Part shown: piece by piece, positions 24,388-33,648 of the stretch
Numbering within the stretch: the stretch's first letter is position 1
Layout: every line of letters begins with the position of its first letter
NCBI GenBank assembly: GCA_023229435.1
Contig: JALNZF010000006.1
Coordinates: forward strand, 124,001-188,000
Length of the DNA stretch: 64,000 nt
Origin: Nitrospirota bacterium
GTDB taxonomy: Bacteria; Nitrospirota; UBA9217
Direction of reading: 5' to 3'
Program-made: the position numbers and the translations under genes
The notes under the pieces: model-generated
Databases searched by the model: none
Told to the model about the DNA's origin: nothing
Seen by the model: the letters and a program-made list of their open reading frames with translations, nothing else

Positions 24388-27255
24388 ATGAAGCGGAAGA
24401 TCATTCTGTCCCTGCTTACGGTCTTTTTATTCTCCGCTCTGGGGGGTGCATTCGCCACCCTGTACATTAGGAACACCAATGCCACGCTCAGCAGCCTGAT
24501 TAACCTCTATGAGATCGAAGGCCACAGAAAAGACCTCGTCATAGCAACTCAGACGGTTCAGTCCGATCTCCATATTGCTCATACCAGGCTCGGCCACCAG
24601 TCCGATCTTATTGCGAAAAACGTCACCAGCCTCGAACAGGCAGCGCAACGTTGTTCCACCTGCCACCATGCACCTGAGATCGCCGGGCAGATCGAGCGCG
24701 TCCAGTCGCTTATTGTCGATTACCGGAACGCATTGAGCAAATACATCACCGCATCGGCGAACACCCAGCAGAGCAACAAACTGAAGCTTGATGCCGCGGC
24801 CATCGGCAACGAGCTCCTGGTCAGGACCGAGGGCATGTCCCGGCAGGCAAGCAACAGACTCGAGCATCTGACACAGGACGCAATGCAGAAGATGAGACGG
24901 GCAGGGGTGATTCTTGCGGCGACCCTGGTCCTGACCTTTGTCCTTGCCGTCATGGTCGTCGTGAATCTGACCCGGGCAATTTCCAAACCAATCAATACGC
25001 TGGTCAATGCAACGCGGATGATCGCAGGGGGAGACCTCGGCTACACGATCGCGTTTAAGGACAAGGCCGAGTTCGGAGAGCTCGACTCACACTTCAATGC
25101 CATGAGCCTTTCGCTCAAGAACGGCTACGCAGAACTTGAGGAGGAGATCAAGGAGCGTAAACAGACCGAGGAGGCTTTGAAGACGTCCGAGGCTTTTCTT
25201 AATACCATCTTTGACAGCATCCAGGATCCCTTCTGCATCATCGACCGCGACTACCGGATCATTCGGGCGAACGAGGCGTACGCGCAGTTGAAGTACAAAA
25301 AACTCGATGATCTGATCGGCAAAAACTGCTTCGAAACACTGCTGAAGCGGGACCGTGTCTGTGATGACTGTATTGTCCAGAAGACGTTCGCATCCGCAGA
25401 TTCCTGCGCCAAGGAAAAAGAAGTGCATTCCTTGGACGGAACAAGAACCTGGGTCGCGATCCATACCTATCCGATCGTTGACCGTGAGGGGGAGGTTTCA
25501 CACGTTATTGAGTACACGCAGGATATCACGGAACGGAAACGGGCCGAGGAGGCGTTGCGCGTAAGCGAAGAACGGTATGCCCTGGCTGCCCGCGGCGCGA
25601 ACGACGGGTTGTGGGACTGGGACCTTCGGACCAACATGATCTATTACTCCTTCCGGTGGAAATCGATGCTTGGGTATGACGAGAAGAATATAAGCGGCTT
25701 CCCGGAAGAATGGTTTCGCAGGGTCCATCCCGACGATCGTGGAGAAGTCGAAGCCAAGATCGCCGCCCACCTCAGCGGACGGAGCGACCATTTTGAAAGC
25801 GAGTACCGGATCATGCACAAGGACGGGATGTACCGCTGGGTGCTCAACCGGGGGCTGGCGATAAGGGGTCAGGATGGCCATGCGTATCGAATGGCCGGTT
25901 CCCAGACGGATATCACGTCGAAAAAAACAGTGGACGAGCAGCTGGTATATAATGCTTTTCACGACGCCCTGACGGGGCTGCCGAACCGGGCCCTCTTCAT
26001 GGACCGGCTTCAGCACATCATCACCGTGTCAAAGCGCCGCGCCAACGAGGTCTACGCGGTACTTTTCCTTGACATGGACCGGTTCAAGATAATCAATGAC
26101 AGCCTCGGCCATACGGTGGGTGACCAGATTCTGGTCGTCATGGGGCAGAAGTTGTCGGAGTGCCTTCGTCCGGGAGATACGGTCGCGCGCCTTGGCGGGG
26201 ACGAATTCGCCGTGCTTCTGCATAACATCAATGAAGTGAAGGACGCCATTGAGGTGGCCGAACGTGTTCATCAGAAACTGTCGGCGCCGCTCGTGGTCAA
26301 GGGACACGAGGTGTTCTCGTCCGTGAGCATCGGCATCGCCATGAGCGCCGAGCACTACGAGCGGCCTGAACAGGTGCTGCGCGATGCGGACATCGCCATG
26401 TACCAGGCAAAGGCGCGGGGCAGCGCGTGCCACGAGATCTTCGACCCCAAGATGCATGCGAACATCCTGGACCGGCTTCAGCTCGAGGCCGATATGCGCG
26501 GGGCACTGGACCACAAGGAGTTTATCCTCTTCTATCAACCCATAATCGACCTGAAGTCACACAAGTTGGTCGCGTTCGAGGCCCTGGTACGGTGGAACCA
26601 TCCCACGCGGGGCCTCATCTATCCCCTGGACTTCATCCCCATGGCCGAGGAGAACGGTTTGATCAACACCATCGGCGAGTGGATCCTCCGGGAGTCCTGC
26701 CGGGAACTGCGAATACTCCAGGAACGGTATCCCAAGCAGCCTCCGCTCAAGATGAGCGTCAATATTTCGGGCAAACAATTCACTCAGCGCGACCTCGCAA
26801 GCAAAGTGTCCGCCATCATCATGGAGACCGGGATCGATGCGCACACCCTTGCGCTCGAGATAACGGAGAGCATGATCATGGACAACGTCGACCTGGCGGT
26901 GGAGACGATGACCCAGTTGAGGAGCATGGGCATCCATATTCACATTGATGATTTCGGTACCGGCTATTCCTCGCTGAGTTATCTGCACCGCTTCCCGATC
27001 GACGCTATCAAGATCGACCGGACGTTCATCAACAAGCTCTCCGCTGACGGCAAGAACAAGGAGATCATTCAGTCGATCCTCTCGCTGGCCTCCAGCATGC
27101 ACTTTGACGTGATCGCAGAAGGCGTGGAAATGAACCATCAGTTGGTGAATATGCAGAACATGAAGTGCCAGTTCGGGCAGGGATTCCTGATCTCAGTGCC
27201 CATGGAACCGGGTTCCATCGACGCCTGGGTGGAGGCTGAAAAGCTTAAGAAGTGA
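24388..27255 (+). CDS. GGDEF-EAL protein with periplasmic c-type haem motif, HAMP and PAS domains
   Basis: The 955-residue protein makes and/or degrades c-di-GMP. Membrane segments at about 5-25 and 172-193 frame a helical periplasmic domain that contains CSTCH (89-93), a covalent haem c motif. HAMP, a PAS domain with cysteines (FETLLKRDRVCDDCIVQ), and a second PAS (YALAARGANDGLWDWDL) follow. The cyclase site GGDEF is intact (603-607, in RLGGDEFAVLL), as is EAL (731-733, in FEALVRWNHP) with DDFGTGYSSL later. Both activities are therefore possible. The haem would sense redox state, oxygen or a gas in the periplasm; this is inference. It is the only c-di-GMP turnover enzyme in the window and sits in the same region as the four PilZ receptors. 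Confidence 0.92.
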   Translation: MKRKIILSLLTVFLFSALGGAFATLYIRNTNATLSSLINLYEIEGHRKDLVIATQTVQSDLHIAHTRLGHQSDLIAKNVTSLEQAAQRCSTCHHAPEIAGQIERVQSLIVDYRNALSKYITASANTQQSNKLKLDAAAIGNELLVRTEGMSRQASNRLEHLTQDAMQKMRRAGVILAATLVLTFVLAVMVVVNLTRAISKPINTLVNATRMIAGGDLGYTIAFKDKAEFGELDSHFNAMSLSLKNGYAELEEEIKERKQTEEALKTSEAFLNTIFDSIQDPFCIIDRDYRIIRANEAYAQLKYKKLDDLIGKNCFETLLKRDRVCDDCIVQKTFASADSCAKEKEVHSLDGTRTWVAIHTYPIVDREGEVSHVIEYTQDITERKRAEEALRVSEERYALAARGANDGLWDWDLRTNMIYYSFRWKSMLGYDEKNISGFPEEWFRRVHPDDRGEVEAKIAAHLSGRSDHFESEYRIMHKDGMYRWVLNRGLAIRGQDGHAYRMAGSQTDITSKKTVDEQLVYNAFHDALTGLPNRALFMDRLQHIITVSKRRANEVYAVLFLDMDRFKIINDSLGHTVGDQILVVMGQKLSECLRPGDTVARLGGDEFAVLLHNINEVKDAIEVAERVHQKLSAPLVVKGHEVFSSVSIGIAMSAEHYERPEQVLRDADIAMYQAKARGSACHEIFDPKMHANILDRLQLEADMRGALDHKEFILFYQPIIDLKSHKLVAFEALVRWNHPTRGLIYPLDFIPMAEENGLINTIGEWILRESCRELRILQERYPKQPPLKMSVNISGKQFTQRDLASKVSAIIMETGIDAHTLALEITESMIMDNVDLAVETMTQLRSMGIHIHIDDFGTGYSSLSYLHRFPIDAIKIDRTFINKLSADGKNKEIIQSILSLASSMHFDVIAEGVEMNHQLVNMQNMKCQFGQGFLISVPMEPGSIDAWVEAEKLKK

Positions 27256-27309
27256 GCAGTGACGGGAAAGAACGAATAGTGACACTATTTTCATTTGGTT
27301 TTATCATAG

Positions 27310-27441
27310 GAGCCTCTGGCAAAAGTCTCGCTCATGGTTCGACAGGCTCACCATGAACGGAAATATCCCTAAAAAAATTCAGTGCACCGCCGTTCGCCCT
27401 GAGCTTGTCGAAGGGTCATACATGGATTTTTGCAAGAAGCT
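27310..27441. repeat. Large palindromic element family A, copy 3
   Basis: Outer arms agcctctggcaaaagt (27311-27326) and atttttgcaagaagct (27425-27440) enclose inner arms ggttcgacaggctcaccatg (from 27336) and cgttcgccctgagcttgtcg (from 27391). It matches 9271-9400 almost end to end. It is part of a 687-bp gap without genes; the open frame across it reads repeat sequence. Confidence 0.8.
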
Positions 27442-27472
27442 CGGGGATATGATTTATCTATCAGTTAAAACC

Positions 27473-27510
27473 GGATTCCCGCTCAGAATCGCTATGGGAA
27501 TGACGGAATT
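27473..27510. repeat. 'CGTCATTCCCG' palindromic repeat, degenerate copy
   Basis: The run ccggattcccgctcagaatc followed by gctatgggaatgacggaat is another reading of the gattcccg/cgggaatgac family. The rest of the gap to 27877 shows no gene and no RNA that I recognise. Confidence 0.5.
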
Positions 27511-27877
27511 GGGACTTTTACAAGACGCTCCATGGATTTCATCCACCGTTATCCGTGACGTTGACGTGGTTTTTTCTGGTTCCCGCCGGTCCGCGTCAGG
27601 TTGTCCGCAGACGTTCCCTGATCTTCCCGGTAAAATCATCTTTCCCACCGCTGACACGGTACAGATCCACGACATCGTCTCTTTGCGCTCGGAAGCGTTC
27701 GTATCCGGCCCGACGTGATCGTTCTATTGCCGATCAGTACCCGTGTCGGGAAAACTCGATGTATGCTTTTTACGTCTCCGGGTAGATGACCCTTCGATAT
27801 CACTCCATAAAATGGTTTAAAAGTAAATGATGAAACTTCGCATGAGATCGCCTGGCCTAAAAAGTTCCAAAAAGTCC

Positions 27878-27906
27878 TTGCAACTGCTTAAAAAATAAAC
27901 TATAAT
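27878..27906 (+). promoter_or_regulatory. Sigma-70-type promoter for the aromatic amino acid operon
   Basis: TTGCAA (27878-27883), a 17-bp spacer and a perfect TATAAT (27901-27906). Transcription should begin near 27913, 30 bases before the pheA start codon, so no long attenuator leader is possible. Confidence 0.75.
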
Positions 27907-27942
27907 TCGCAAATCCCCCGTCAGACAGGTTATTTATCGCAT

Positions 27943-29016
27943 ATGTCTAAACAGAAAATACAAGCCCTTCGTAAGAAGATCGACGAGATCGACGAAAAAC
28001 TGGTCGATATGCTGAATGAGCGCGCCCGGCATGTCATCGAGGTAGGGGACATCAAAAAAGCCGAGAAGCTCGACTTTCACTCTCCGTCACGGGAGCAGGA
28101 GATCCTTGAACGCCTCACTGCCCGCAACAAGGGGCCGTTCCCCCAGGATACCCTGCGGGCGGTGTATCGCGAGATCCTTTCTTCATCCCTTTCGCTCGAG
28201 CGTCCGCTTAAAGTTGCATATCTTGGCCCCCGGGCCACGTTTACCCACATGGCTGGAATGCAGCAGTTCGGTCTTGCCGCTCAGTATGTACCGGTGGAGA
28301 GCATCAGGGACGTGTTCAATGAGGTGGAGCGCGGCCGGGCGGACTACGGTGTGGTTCCTATTGAAAATTCCTCGTCAGGAGCGGTGATCTATACCCTCGA
28401 CATGTTCATCGACTCGGACCTCAAGATATCGGCCGAGATCATGCTCGAGGTGTCGCAGCACCTTCTGAACAAATCGGGCAAGCTCGAGGACATTAAGAAG
28501 ATATATACGATCGCCCCCGCGGCGGCTCAGTGCAGGCAGTGGCTCGAAAAAAACCTGTCCAACGTGCCGGTCCTGGATGCGCCGAGTACGGCCAGGGCAG
28601 CGGAAATGGCTTCGGACGATTCAACAGTCGGGGCGATCGCCAGCGAGATGGCGGCGGTGCTCTATGGGCTTCAGATCGCGGGGAAAAAGATCGAGGACAA
28701 CACCAGCAATATCACACGGTTTCTGGTCATCGCCCCGAAATCTCCGGGGAAAACAGGCCGCGACAAGACCTCGATCATGTTCTCCATCAAGGACAAGGTG
28801 GGCGCGCTCTATGCCATGCTCGCACCCTTTGCCGAGAGCGGCATCAACCTGAACAGACTGGATGCCCGTCCGTCGGGACGGAAGGTCTGGGATTATGTGT
28901 TCTTTCTGGACATGGAGGGCCACATCGAGGACGAGAAGGTCGCGGCGGCGATCGAACGCCTGCGGCAGGACTGCATGTTCCTGAAGGTGCTGGGCTCGTA
29001 TCCGAAAAGCGGATGA
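27943..29016 (+). CDS. pheA: Bifunctional chorismate mutase / prephenate dehydratase (P-protein)
   Basis: The 357-residue enzyme converts chorismate to prephenate and then to phenylpyruvate on the way to phenylalanine. Residues about 1-85 are an AroQ-type mutase (RKKIDEIDEKLVDMLNERAR). Residues about 92-270 are the dehydratase, with YLGPRATFTH, VVPIENSSSGAV and the TRF motif in NITRFLVIAP. The ACT regulatory domain follows (GALYAMLAPFAESGINL, DARPSGRKVWDYVFFL), the usual site for phenylalanine feedback. It is the first gene behind the promoter at 27878. The next gene, hisC, starts 72 bp on, after a gcggattgcggaa run. Confidence 0.96.
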   Translation: MSKQKIQALRKKIDEIDEKLVDMLNERARHVIEVGDIKKAEKLDFHSPSREQEILERLTARNKGPFPQDTLRAVYREILSSSLSLERPLKVAYLGPRATFTHMAGMQQFGLAAQYVPVESIRDVFNEVERGRADYGVVPIENSSSGAVIYTLDMFIDSDLKISAEIMLEVSQHLLNKSGKLEDIKKIYTIAPAAAQCRQWLEKNLSNVPVLDAPSTARAAEMASDDSTVGAIASEMAAVLYGLQIAGKKIEDNTSNITRFLVIAPKSPGKTGRDKTSIMFSIKDKVGALYAMLAPFAESGINLNRLDARPSGRKVWDYVFFLDMEGHIEDEKVAAAIERLRQDCMFLKVLGSYPKSG

Positions 29017-29088
29017 TTGAAAATGCGGACTGCGGAATTCGGATTGCGGAATAAGTAACAAAAGACACGAGATAGAGGATTTGAGGAC

Positions 29089-30171
29089 ATGATCAACGTT
29101 GCGGAAAACATCAGGAGCATTTCCCCCTATGTTCCGGGCAAACCAATCGAGGAACTGGAGCGCGAGCTGGGGATCAGCGGCAGTATCAAGCTGGCCTCGA
29201 ACGAGAATCCCCTGGGGCCCTCGCCAAAAGCTGTTGCGGCGATCAAAAAAGCTGTTGAAGGGTTGAACCGGTATCCCGACGGCAGCGGATTTTACCTTTC
29301 CCAGGCGCTTGCCGCGAAGTACGGGGTCGGACTCAACCAGATCATCCTCGGCAACGGTTCGAACGAACTGATCGAGCTTGTGGTGCGCACGTTCGTTCAG
29401 CCCGGGGACGAGATCATTTCGGCTGATCCGTCCTTTGTGGTGTACAAGATGATCACCCAGGCCGGGGGCGGAACGAACGTCATCGTTCCCTGCAAGGATA
29501 TGCGGCATGACCTCGATGCCATGGCAGGGCGGATCACGCCAAAGACCAGGATCGTTTTTATCGCCAACCCGAACAATCCCACCGGCACCATGAACACCAG
29601 GGCGGAGATGGACCGCTTCATGAACCGGGTCCCGGACCACGTGATCGTGGCACTGGATGAAGCCTATTTCGAATATGTTACTCACGCCGATTATCCTGAT
29701 TCCCTGGATTATCTGAAGGCGGGAAAGAACGTTCTGTCGCTGCGGACGTTCTCGAAGATCTACGGGCTTGCCGGACTTCGCATCGGTTACGGCATCACGA
29801 CCCCGGAGATCGCGGAGCTGATGAACAAGGTGCGGCAGCCGTTTAACACAAATTCGCTGGCCCAGATCGGCGCCCTGGCGGCGCTTGCCGACCGGAAACA
29901 TGTTGAAAAGTCGATCGCGATCAATAATGAGGGGAAACAGTTCCTGTATCAGACCTTCCAGCGGCTCGGCATATCGTATATCCCCACTGAAGCCAATTTC
30001 ATCATGTTCGAGACCCGGCTCGACGGCAGGGAGCTCTATGCCACGCTCCTGAAGCAGGGTGTGATCATCCGGCCCATGGGCGGCAACAGGCTACGCGTTA
30101 CGATCGGACTGCCGGAAGAGAACAAGCGGTTCGTGAGCGAGCTGGAAAAGAGCATAGCGCAGAGGGTCTAA
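29089..30171 (+). CDS. hisC: Histidinol-phosphate / aromatic aminotransferase
   Basis: This 360-residue fold-type I PLP aminotransferase has the family's LASNENPLGPSPKAVAAI opening, NPNNPTGT, the aspartate-tyrosine ALDEAYFEYV and the PLP lysine in TFSKIYGLAGLRIGYG, with RLRVTIGLPEEN at the end. It is HisC in type, and in this gene order it probably also transaminates phenylpyruvate and hydroxyphenylpyruvate made by its neighbours. A tagaggatttgaggac sequence precedes the ATG. The next gene, for DAHP synthase, begins 75 bp downstream. Confidence 0.93.
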   Translation: MINVAENIRSISPYVPGKPIEELERELGISGSIKLASNENPLGPSPKAVAAIKKAVEGLNRYPDGSGFYLSQALAAKYGVGLNQIILGNGSNELIELVVRTFVQPGDEIISADPSFVVYKMITQAGGGTNVIVPCKDMRHDLDAMAGRITPKTRIVFIANPNNPTGTMNTRAEMDRFMNRVPDHVIVALDEAYFEYVTHADYPDSLDYLKAGKNVLSLRTFSKIYGLAGLRIGYGITTPEIAELMNKVRQPFNTNSLAQIGALAALADRKHVEKSIAINNEGKQFLYQTFQRLGISYIPTEANFIMFETRLDGRELYATLLKQGVIIRPMGGNRLRVTIGLPEENKRFVSELEKSIAQRV

Positions 30172-30246
30172 ACACTATGCGCCTTCAGGATTCAGACGCC
30201 ATGCTCCATGCGCTCTGCGCCATGCAGGTTCCAAGAAAGGGTCACC

Positions 30247-31260
30247 ATGATCATCGTCGTCAAGCCAGATGCGACTCCTGAGCAGATCGATCACATTATA
30301 AAAAAGATCAAGGACTACGGCCTTCAGGCCCATGTATCAAAGGGCACGGAAAGGACGATCATCGGTGCAATCGGCGACGAGGCTATCCTTCAGAGCGTGC
30401 CGCTCGAGGCCATCCCCGGCGTTGAAAAGGTGCTCCCGATCCTGAAGCCTTTCAAGCTGGCGAGTTTGGAGTTCCGGCGAGAGAAGACCGTCATCAGCGT
30501 CGGCGGGCAGGAGATCGGCGGCGCACGGATTGCGGTCATGGCCGGACCATGTGCTGTTGAGAACAGGACCCTTATGATCGAGATCGCGAAAGAGTGTAAG
30601 AGCGCCGGGGCTAATTTTATCCGTGGCGGCGCGTTCAAGCCGCGGACCTCGCCTTACGCGTTCCAGGGTCTTGAGGAAGAAGGGCTCAAATATCTTGCCG
30701 AAGCCCGCGAGCGGACCGGGCTTCCCATTGTGACCGAGGTTATGGACCCCCGGGACATCGAGCTGATCGCCCGGTATGCCGACGTGCTCCAGATCGGCGC
30801 CCGGAACATGCAGAATTTCCGGCTGCTCAAGGAAGTGGGGATGTGCAAGAAACCGGTGCTCCTGAAGCGCGGCATCTCCGCCACGATCAAGGAATGGCTT
30901 ATGTCCGCCGAGTATATCATGGCCGGCGGCAACCATCAGGTGATCCTGTGCGAGCGCGGCATCCGCACCTATGAGACGGCAACGCGGAACACGCTCGATC
31001 TTTCCGCCGTGCCCGTGCTGAAGCAGATGACGCACCTGCCGGTCATTGTCGACCCGAGCCATGCGGTCGGAAAGTGGGACCTGGTGGCGCCCATGGCAAA
31101 GGCGGCTGTCGCAGCCGGCGCGGACGGCCTCATCATTGAAGTGCATTCCAATCCCGAAGAGGCGCTCTGCGACGGAGAACAATCCCTGAAACCCAAGAGC
31201 TTCAAACAGCTTATGGATGAGTTGAGGCTGATCGCGAAAGCAGTGGGACGTGAGATATAA
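30247..31260 (+). CDS. aroF: 3-deoxy-D-arabino-heptulosonate 7-phosphate synthase (type I beta, with N-terminal regulatory domain)
   Basis: The 337-residue enzyme condenses phosphoenolpyruvate and erythrose 4-phosphate in the first step of the shikimate pathway. Residues about 1-68 are a ferredoxin-like regulatory domain (IIVVKPDATPEQIDHIIKKI) as in the Thermotoga enzyme. The barrel has VMAGPCAVEN, FIRGGAFKPRTSPYAFQG, LQIGARNMQNF, LLKRGISATI and VIVDPSHAVG. The start at 30247 has aagaaagggtcacc upstream; a longer in-frame start at 30208 is less likely. The regulatory domain suggests feedback by tyrosine or phenylalanine. It lies between hisC and tyrA. Confidence 0.95.
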   Translation: MIIVVKPDATPEQIDHIIKKIKDYGLQAHVSKGTERTIIGAIGDEAILQSVPLEAIPGVEKVLPILKPFKLASLEFRREKTVISVGGQEIGGARIAVMAGPCAVENRTLMIEIAKECKSAGANFIRGGAFKPRTSPYAFQGLEEEGLKYLAEARERTGLPIVTEVMDPRDIELIARYADVLQIGARNMQNFRLLKEVGMCKKPVLLKRGISATIKEWLMSAEYIMAGGNHQVILCERGIRTYETATRNTLDLSAVPVLKQMTHLPVIVDPSHAVGKWDLVAPMAKAAVAAGADGLIIEVHSNPEEALCDGEQSLKPKSFKQLMDELRLIAKAVGREI

Positions 31261-31299
31261 ACAAGTTCGGAGTTATTAATACAAACGCATAAAATAATG

Positions 31300-31360
31300 T
31301 TACCTGTAGGGCAAGGCTTTAGCCTTGCTTTAAGCAACCCTGAAGGGTTGCCCTACAAAA
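31300..31360. repeat. 'TGTAGGGCAAG' palindromic repeat, copy 1
   Basis: The sequence cctgtagggcaaggctttag and later gaagggttgccctacaaaag form arms tgtagggcaa/ttgccctaca, with an inner ggctttagcc hairpin. A related element lies at 43057-43117. It fills the gap between aroF and tyrA. Confidence 0.65.
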
Positions 31361-31423
31361 GAGATAACAACAATTATTGCGTTTGCTATAGTTCGGCGTT
31401 CGGAGTAGTGATCGCAATCCTCT

Positions 31424-32299
31424 ATGTCCAAAAACAATATGATTCACTTCAATAAAGTCACCATCATCGGCGTTGGCCTCATTGGCGGTTCTCTGGCAAA
31501 GGTGCTGAAGGGCAAGGGCCTGGCGAAAGAGATAACGGGCGCGGGCAGGGGCAAAAAAACGCTCGAACTGGCGCTCAGCACCGGCGTGATAGACCGCATA
31601 AGCGAGGGCTTGTCACCATCGGTCGAAGACGCAGACCTGGTAATCCTCGCATCTCCAGTCGGGGCATTCGAGCACATTGTCACGGAGATCGGGCCGAAGT
31701 TGAAAAAGGGCGCGATCCTCATTGATGTGGGCAGTGTCAAGGGGGCGTTGGTCAAACGGATCGAGGCAATGCTTCCCGCCGGCGTTCACTATGTTCCCGG
31801 CCATCCTATCGCGGGCAAGGAAAAGCACGGCGTGGCAGAGGCGTCCGAGACCCTGTTTCGCGGCGCGAAATGCATCCTTACGCCGACGACAAAGACAGAC
31901 CCGCAGGCGCTCGAAGCAGTGAAGGCGCTGTGGTCGGCCGCCGGTGCGAACGTGGTGTTGATGGATGCCGACGCGCACGACCATATCTTTGCCGCGGTGA
32001 GCCATCTCCCGCATGCGGCTGCATTTGCCATGGTGAACACGGTCGCTGAATTCAGCTCGGGTCCTGAGAACTACATCAGTTTCTCCGGCGCCGGATTCCG
32101 TGATTTCACCAGGATCGCGGCGAGCTCCCCGGAAATGTGGAGGGATGTCTGCCTGCTGAACGGGGGAAATATCATTGAAATGATCGAGCAGTATCAGCTC
32201 GCGCTCGACCGCATCAAAAAGGCGATCGAGCACCAGGACGCGGACAAACTTGATGCGCTGTTCCAGTCAGCGAGCGGACTCAGAAGGGGGCTGGAATAG
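31424..32299 (+). CDS. tyrA: Prephenate dehydrogenase
   Basis: The 291-residue enzyme oxidises prephenate to 4-hydroxyphenylpyruvate with NAD+ or NADP+. The Rossmann loop is IIGVGLIGGSLAKVLK, and the active-site stretch HPIAGKEKHGVAEAS contains the conserved histidine. SHLPHAAAFAMVN and ISFSGAGFRDFTRIA are family blocks. It is mono-functional, with no mutase or ACT domain. A second in-frame ATG lies at 31439; neither has a strong ribosome site. The stop is 4 bp before aroA, so the two are co-translated or nearly so. Confidence 0.95.
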   Translation: MSKNNMIHFNKVTIIGVGLIGGSLAKVLKGKGLAKEITGAGRGKKTLELALSTGVIDRISEGLSPSVEDADLVILASPVGAFEHIVTEIGPKLKKGAILIDVGSVKGALVKRIEAMLPAGVHYVPGHPIAGKEKHGVAEASETLFRGAKCILTPTTKTDPQALEAVKALWSAAGANVVLMDADAHDHIFAAVSHLPHAAAFAMVNTVAEFSSGPENYISFSGAGFRDFTRIAASSPEMWRDVCLLNGGNIIEMIEQYQLALDRIKKAIEHQDADKLDALFQSASGLRRGLE

Positions 32300-32302
32300 T
32301 CC

Positions 32303-33604
32303 ATGTCCGATCTCCGCATACAACCGTCGAGCGGAATCCACGGCGAGCTTTCCCTGCCGGGAGATAAATCGATCTCCCACCGGTCCGTGCTGATCGCATC
32401 CATTGCCGAAGGCGACACGCATATCTCCGGTTTTCTCACCGGAGAAGATACCCAGAATACGGCGAAAGCCATGCAGGCAATGGGTATCGCAATCGAGGGT
32501 CTGGGGACAGAGCGCCTCGTTGTGCACGGCAAGGGTCTGGACGGCCTTTCAGAGCCCCCGAGCGTGCTTGATCTCGGCAACTCCGGCACCGGCATGAGGC
32601 TCCTGGCGGGTTTGCTTGCAGGACAGGATTTTTTCTCCGTTCTGACTGGCGACCAGTACCTGAGGAAGCGTCCCATGGCCAGGATCGTTGAGCCGCTCCA
32701 ACGGATGGGCGCGAAGATCGACGGCCGATCCGGCGGCAAGCTTGCGCCACTTGCCATCAGGGGAGGGGGCAAAACCCTTCGATCCATCGAGCATGCAAGT
32801 CCTGTCGCAAGCGCCCAGGTCAAGTCGGCAATCCTTCTCGCCGGACTGTACGCGGATGGCGAGACCACGGTGAACGAACCATCAAAGTCCCGTGACCACA
32901 CCGAGCGTATGTTCCGGTTCTTCGGCGTGGAGGTCAGAGAGCGGGGGACCGCGGTGACCGTGCAAGGGCGGCAGCGTTTGCGCGCCACCGGGCCGATCGT
33001 TATCCCGTCCGACATATCGTCGGCCGCCTTCTTTATGGTTGCTGCTTCCCTTGTGCCGGGCTCGGACCTGCTGATAAAGAACGTGGGAATAAATCCTACG
33101 CGCACCGGCGTCATCGACGTCCTCATTGCGATGGGAGCCGACATCGCGCTCGAGAGCCAGCGTGAGCAGGCAGGCGAACCGGTGGCTGATATCCGGGTAC
33201 GCCACCGGAAACTTCACGGTGTTCAGATCCACGGGGAGATGATCCCCCGGCTCATCGATGAGATCCCGGTGCTGGCCGTGGCCGCGTCCTATGCGGAAGG
33301 AAAGACAATCATCAAGGATGCCGCAGAACTTCGGGTGAAGGAGTCCGACCGCATAGCGACCATTGCCGCGGAGCTTCGTACCATGGGCGCGACGATCGTC
33401 GAGTTTCCTGACGGGATGGAGATTATTGGCAGAGACTCGCTCAACGGGGCCATCTGTGACAGCCACGGCGACCATCGAATTGCAATGTCCATAGCCGTGG
33501 CAGGGCTGGCGGCAAGAGGCGATACCGTGGTACGCGATACGGACTGGATTGAAACATCGTTCCCTGGTTTTGAGCGGCTGCTGAGGCAAGCGGCATATTC
33601 GTAA
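32303..33604 (+). CDS. aroA: 3-phosphoshikimate 1-carboxyvinyltransferase (EPSP synthase)
   Basis: The 433-residue enzyme transfers the enolpyruvyl group of PEP to shikimate 3-phosphate. Characteristic blocks are LPGDKSISHRSVLIASIAEG, LDLGNSGTGMRLLAGLL, KRPMARI, and the C-terminal LRVKESDRIATIAAEL and CDSHGDHRIAMSIAVAG. All substrate-binding lysine, arginine and aspartate positions that I can place are present. The gene follows tyrA by 3 bp, and a tgcggagtgcgg run separates it from cmk. Confidence 0.96.
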   Translation: MSDLRIQPSSGIHGELSLPGDKSISHRSVLIASIAEGDTHISGFLTGEDTQNTAKAMQAMGIAIEGLGTERLVVHGKGLDGLSEPPSVLDLGNSGTGMRLLAGLLAGQDFFSVLTGDQYLRKRPMARIVEPLQRMGAKIDGRSGGKLAPLAIRGGGKTLRSIEHASPVASAQVKSAILLAGLYADGETTVNEPSKSRDHTERMFRFFGVEVRERGTAVTVQGRQRLRATGPIVIPSDISSAAFFMVAASLVPGSDLLIKNVGINPTRTGVIDVLIAMGADIALESQREQAGEPVADIRVRHRKLHGVQIHGEMIPRLIDEIPVLAVAASYAEGKTIIKDAAELRVKESDRIATIAAELRTMGATIVEFPDGMEIIGRDSLNGAICDSHGDHRIAMSIAVAGLAARGDTVVRDTDWIETSFPGFERLLRQAAYS

Positions 33605-33648
33605 GTGCGGAGTGCGGAGTACCAACTTCTTCTTCGCAGAAACAGAGA

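Noticed and set aside
27353..27718. Open frame of 121 codons before pheA
   Set aside because: It overlaps the family A repeat and a second repeat and shows no protein-like conservation.
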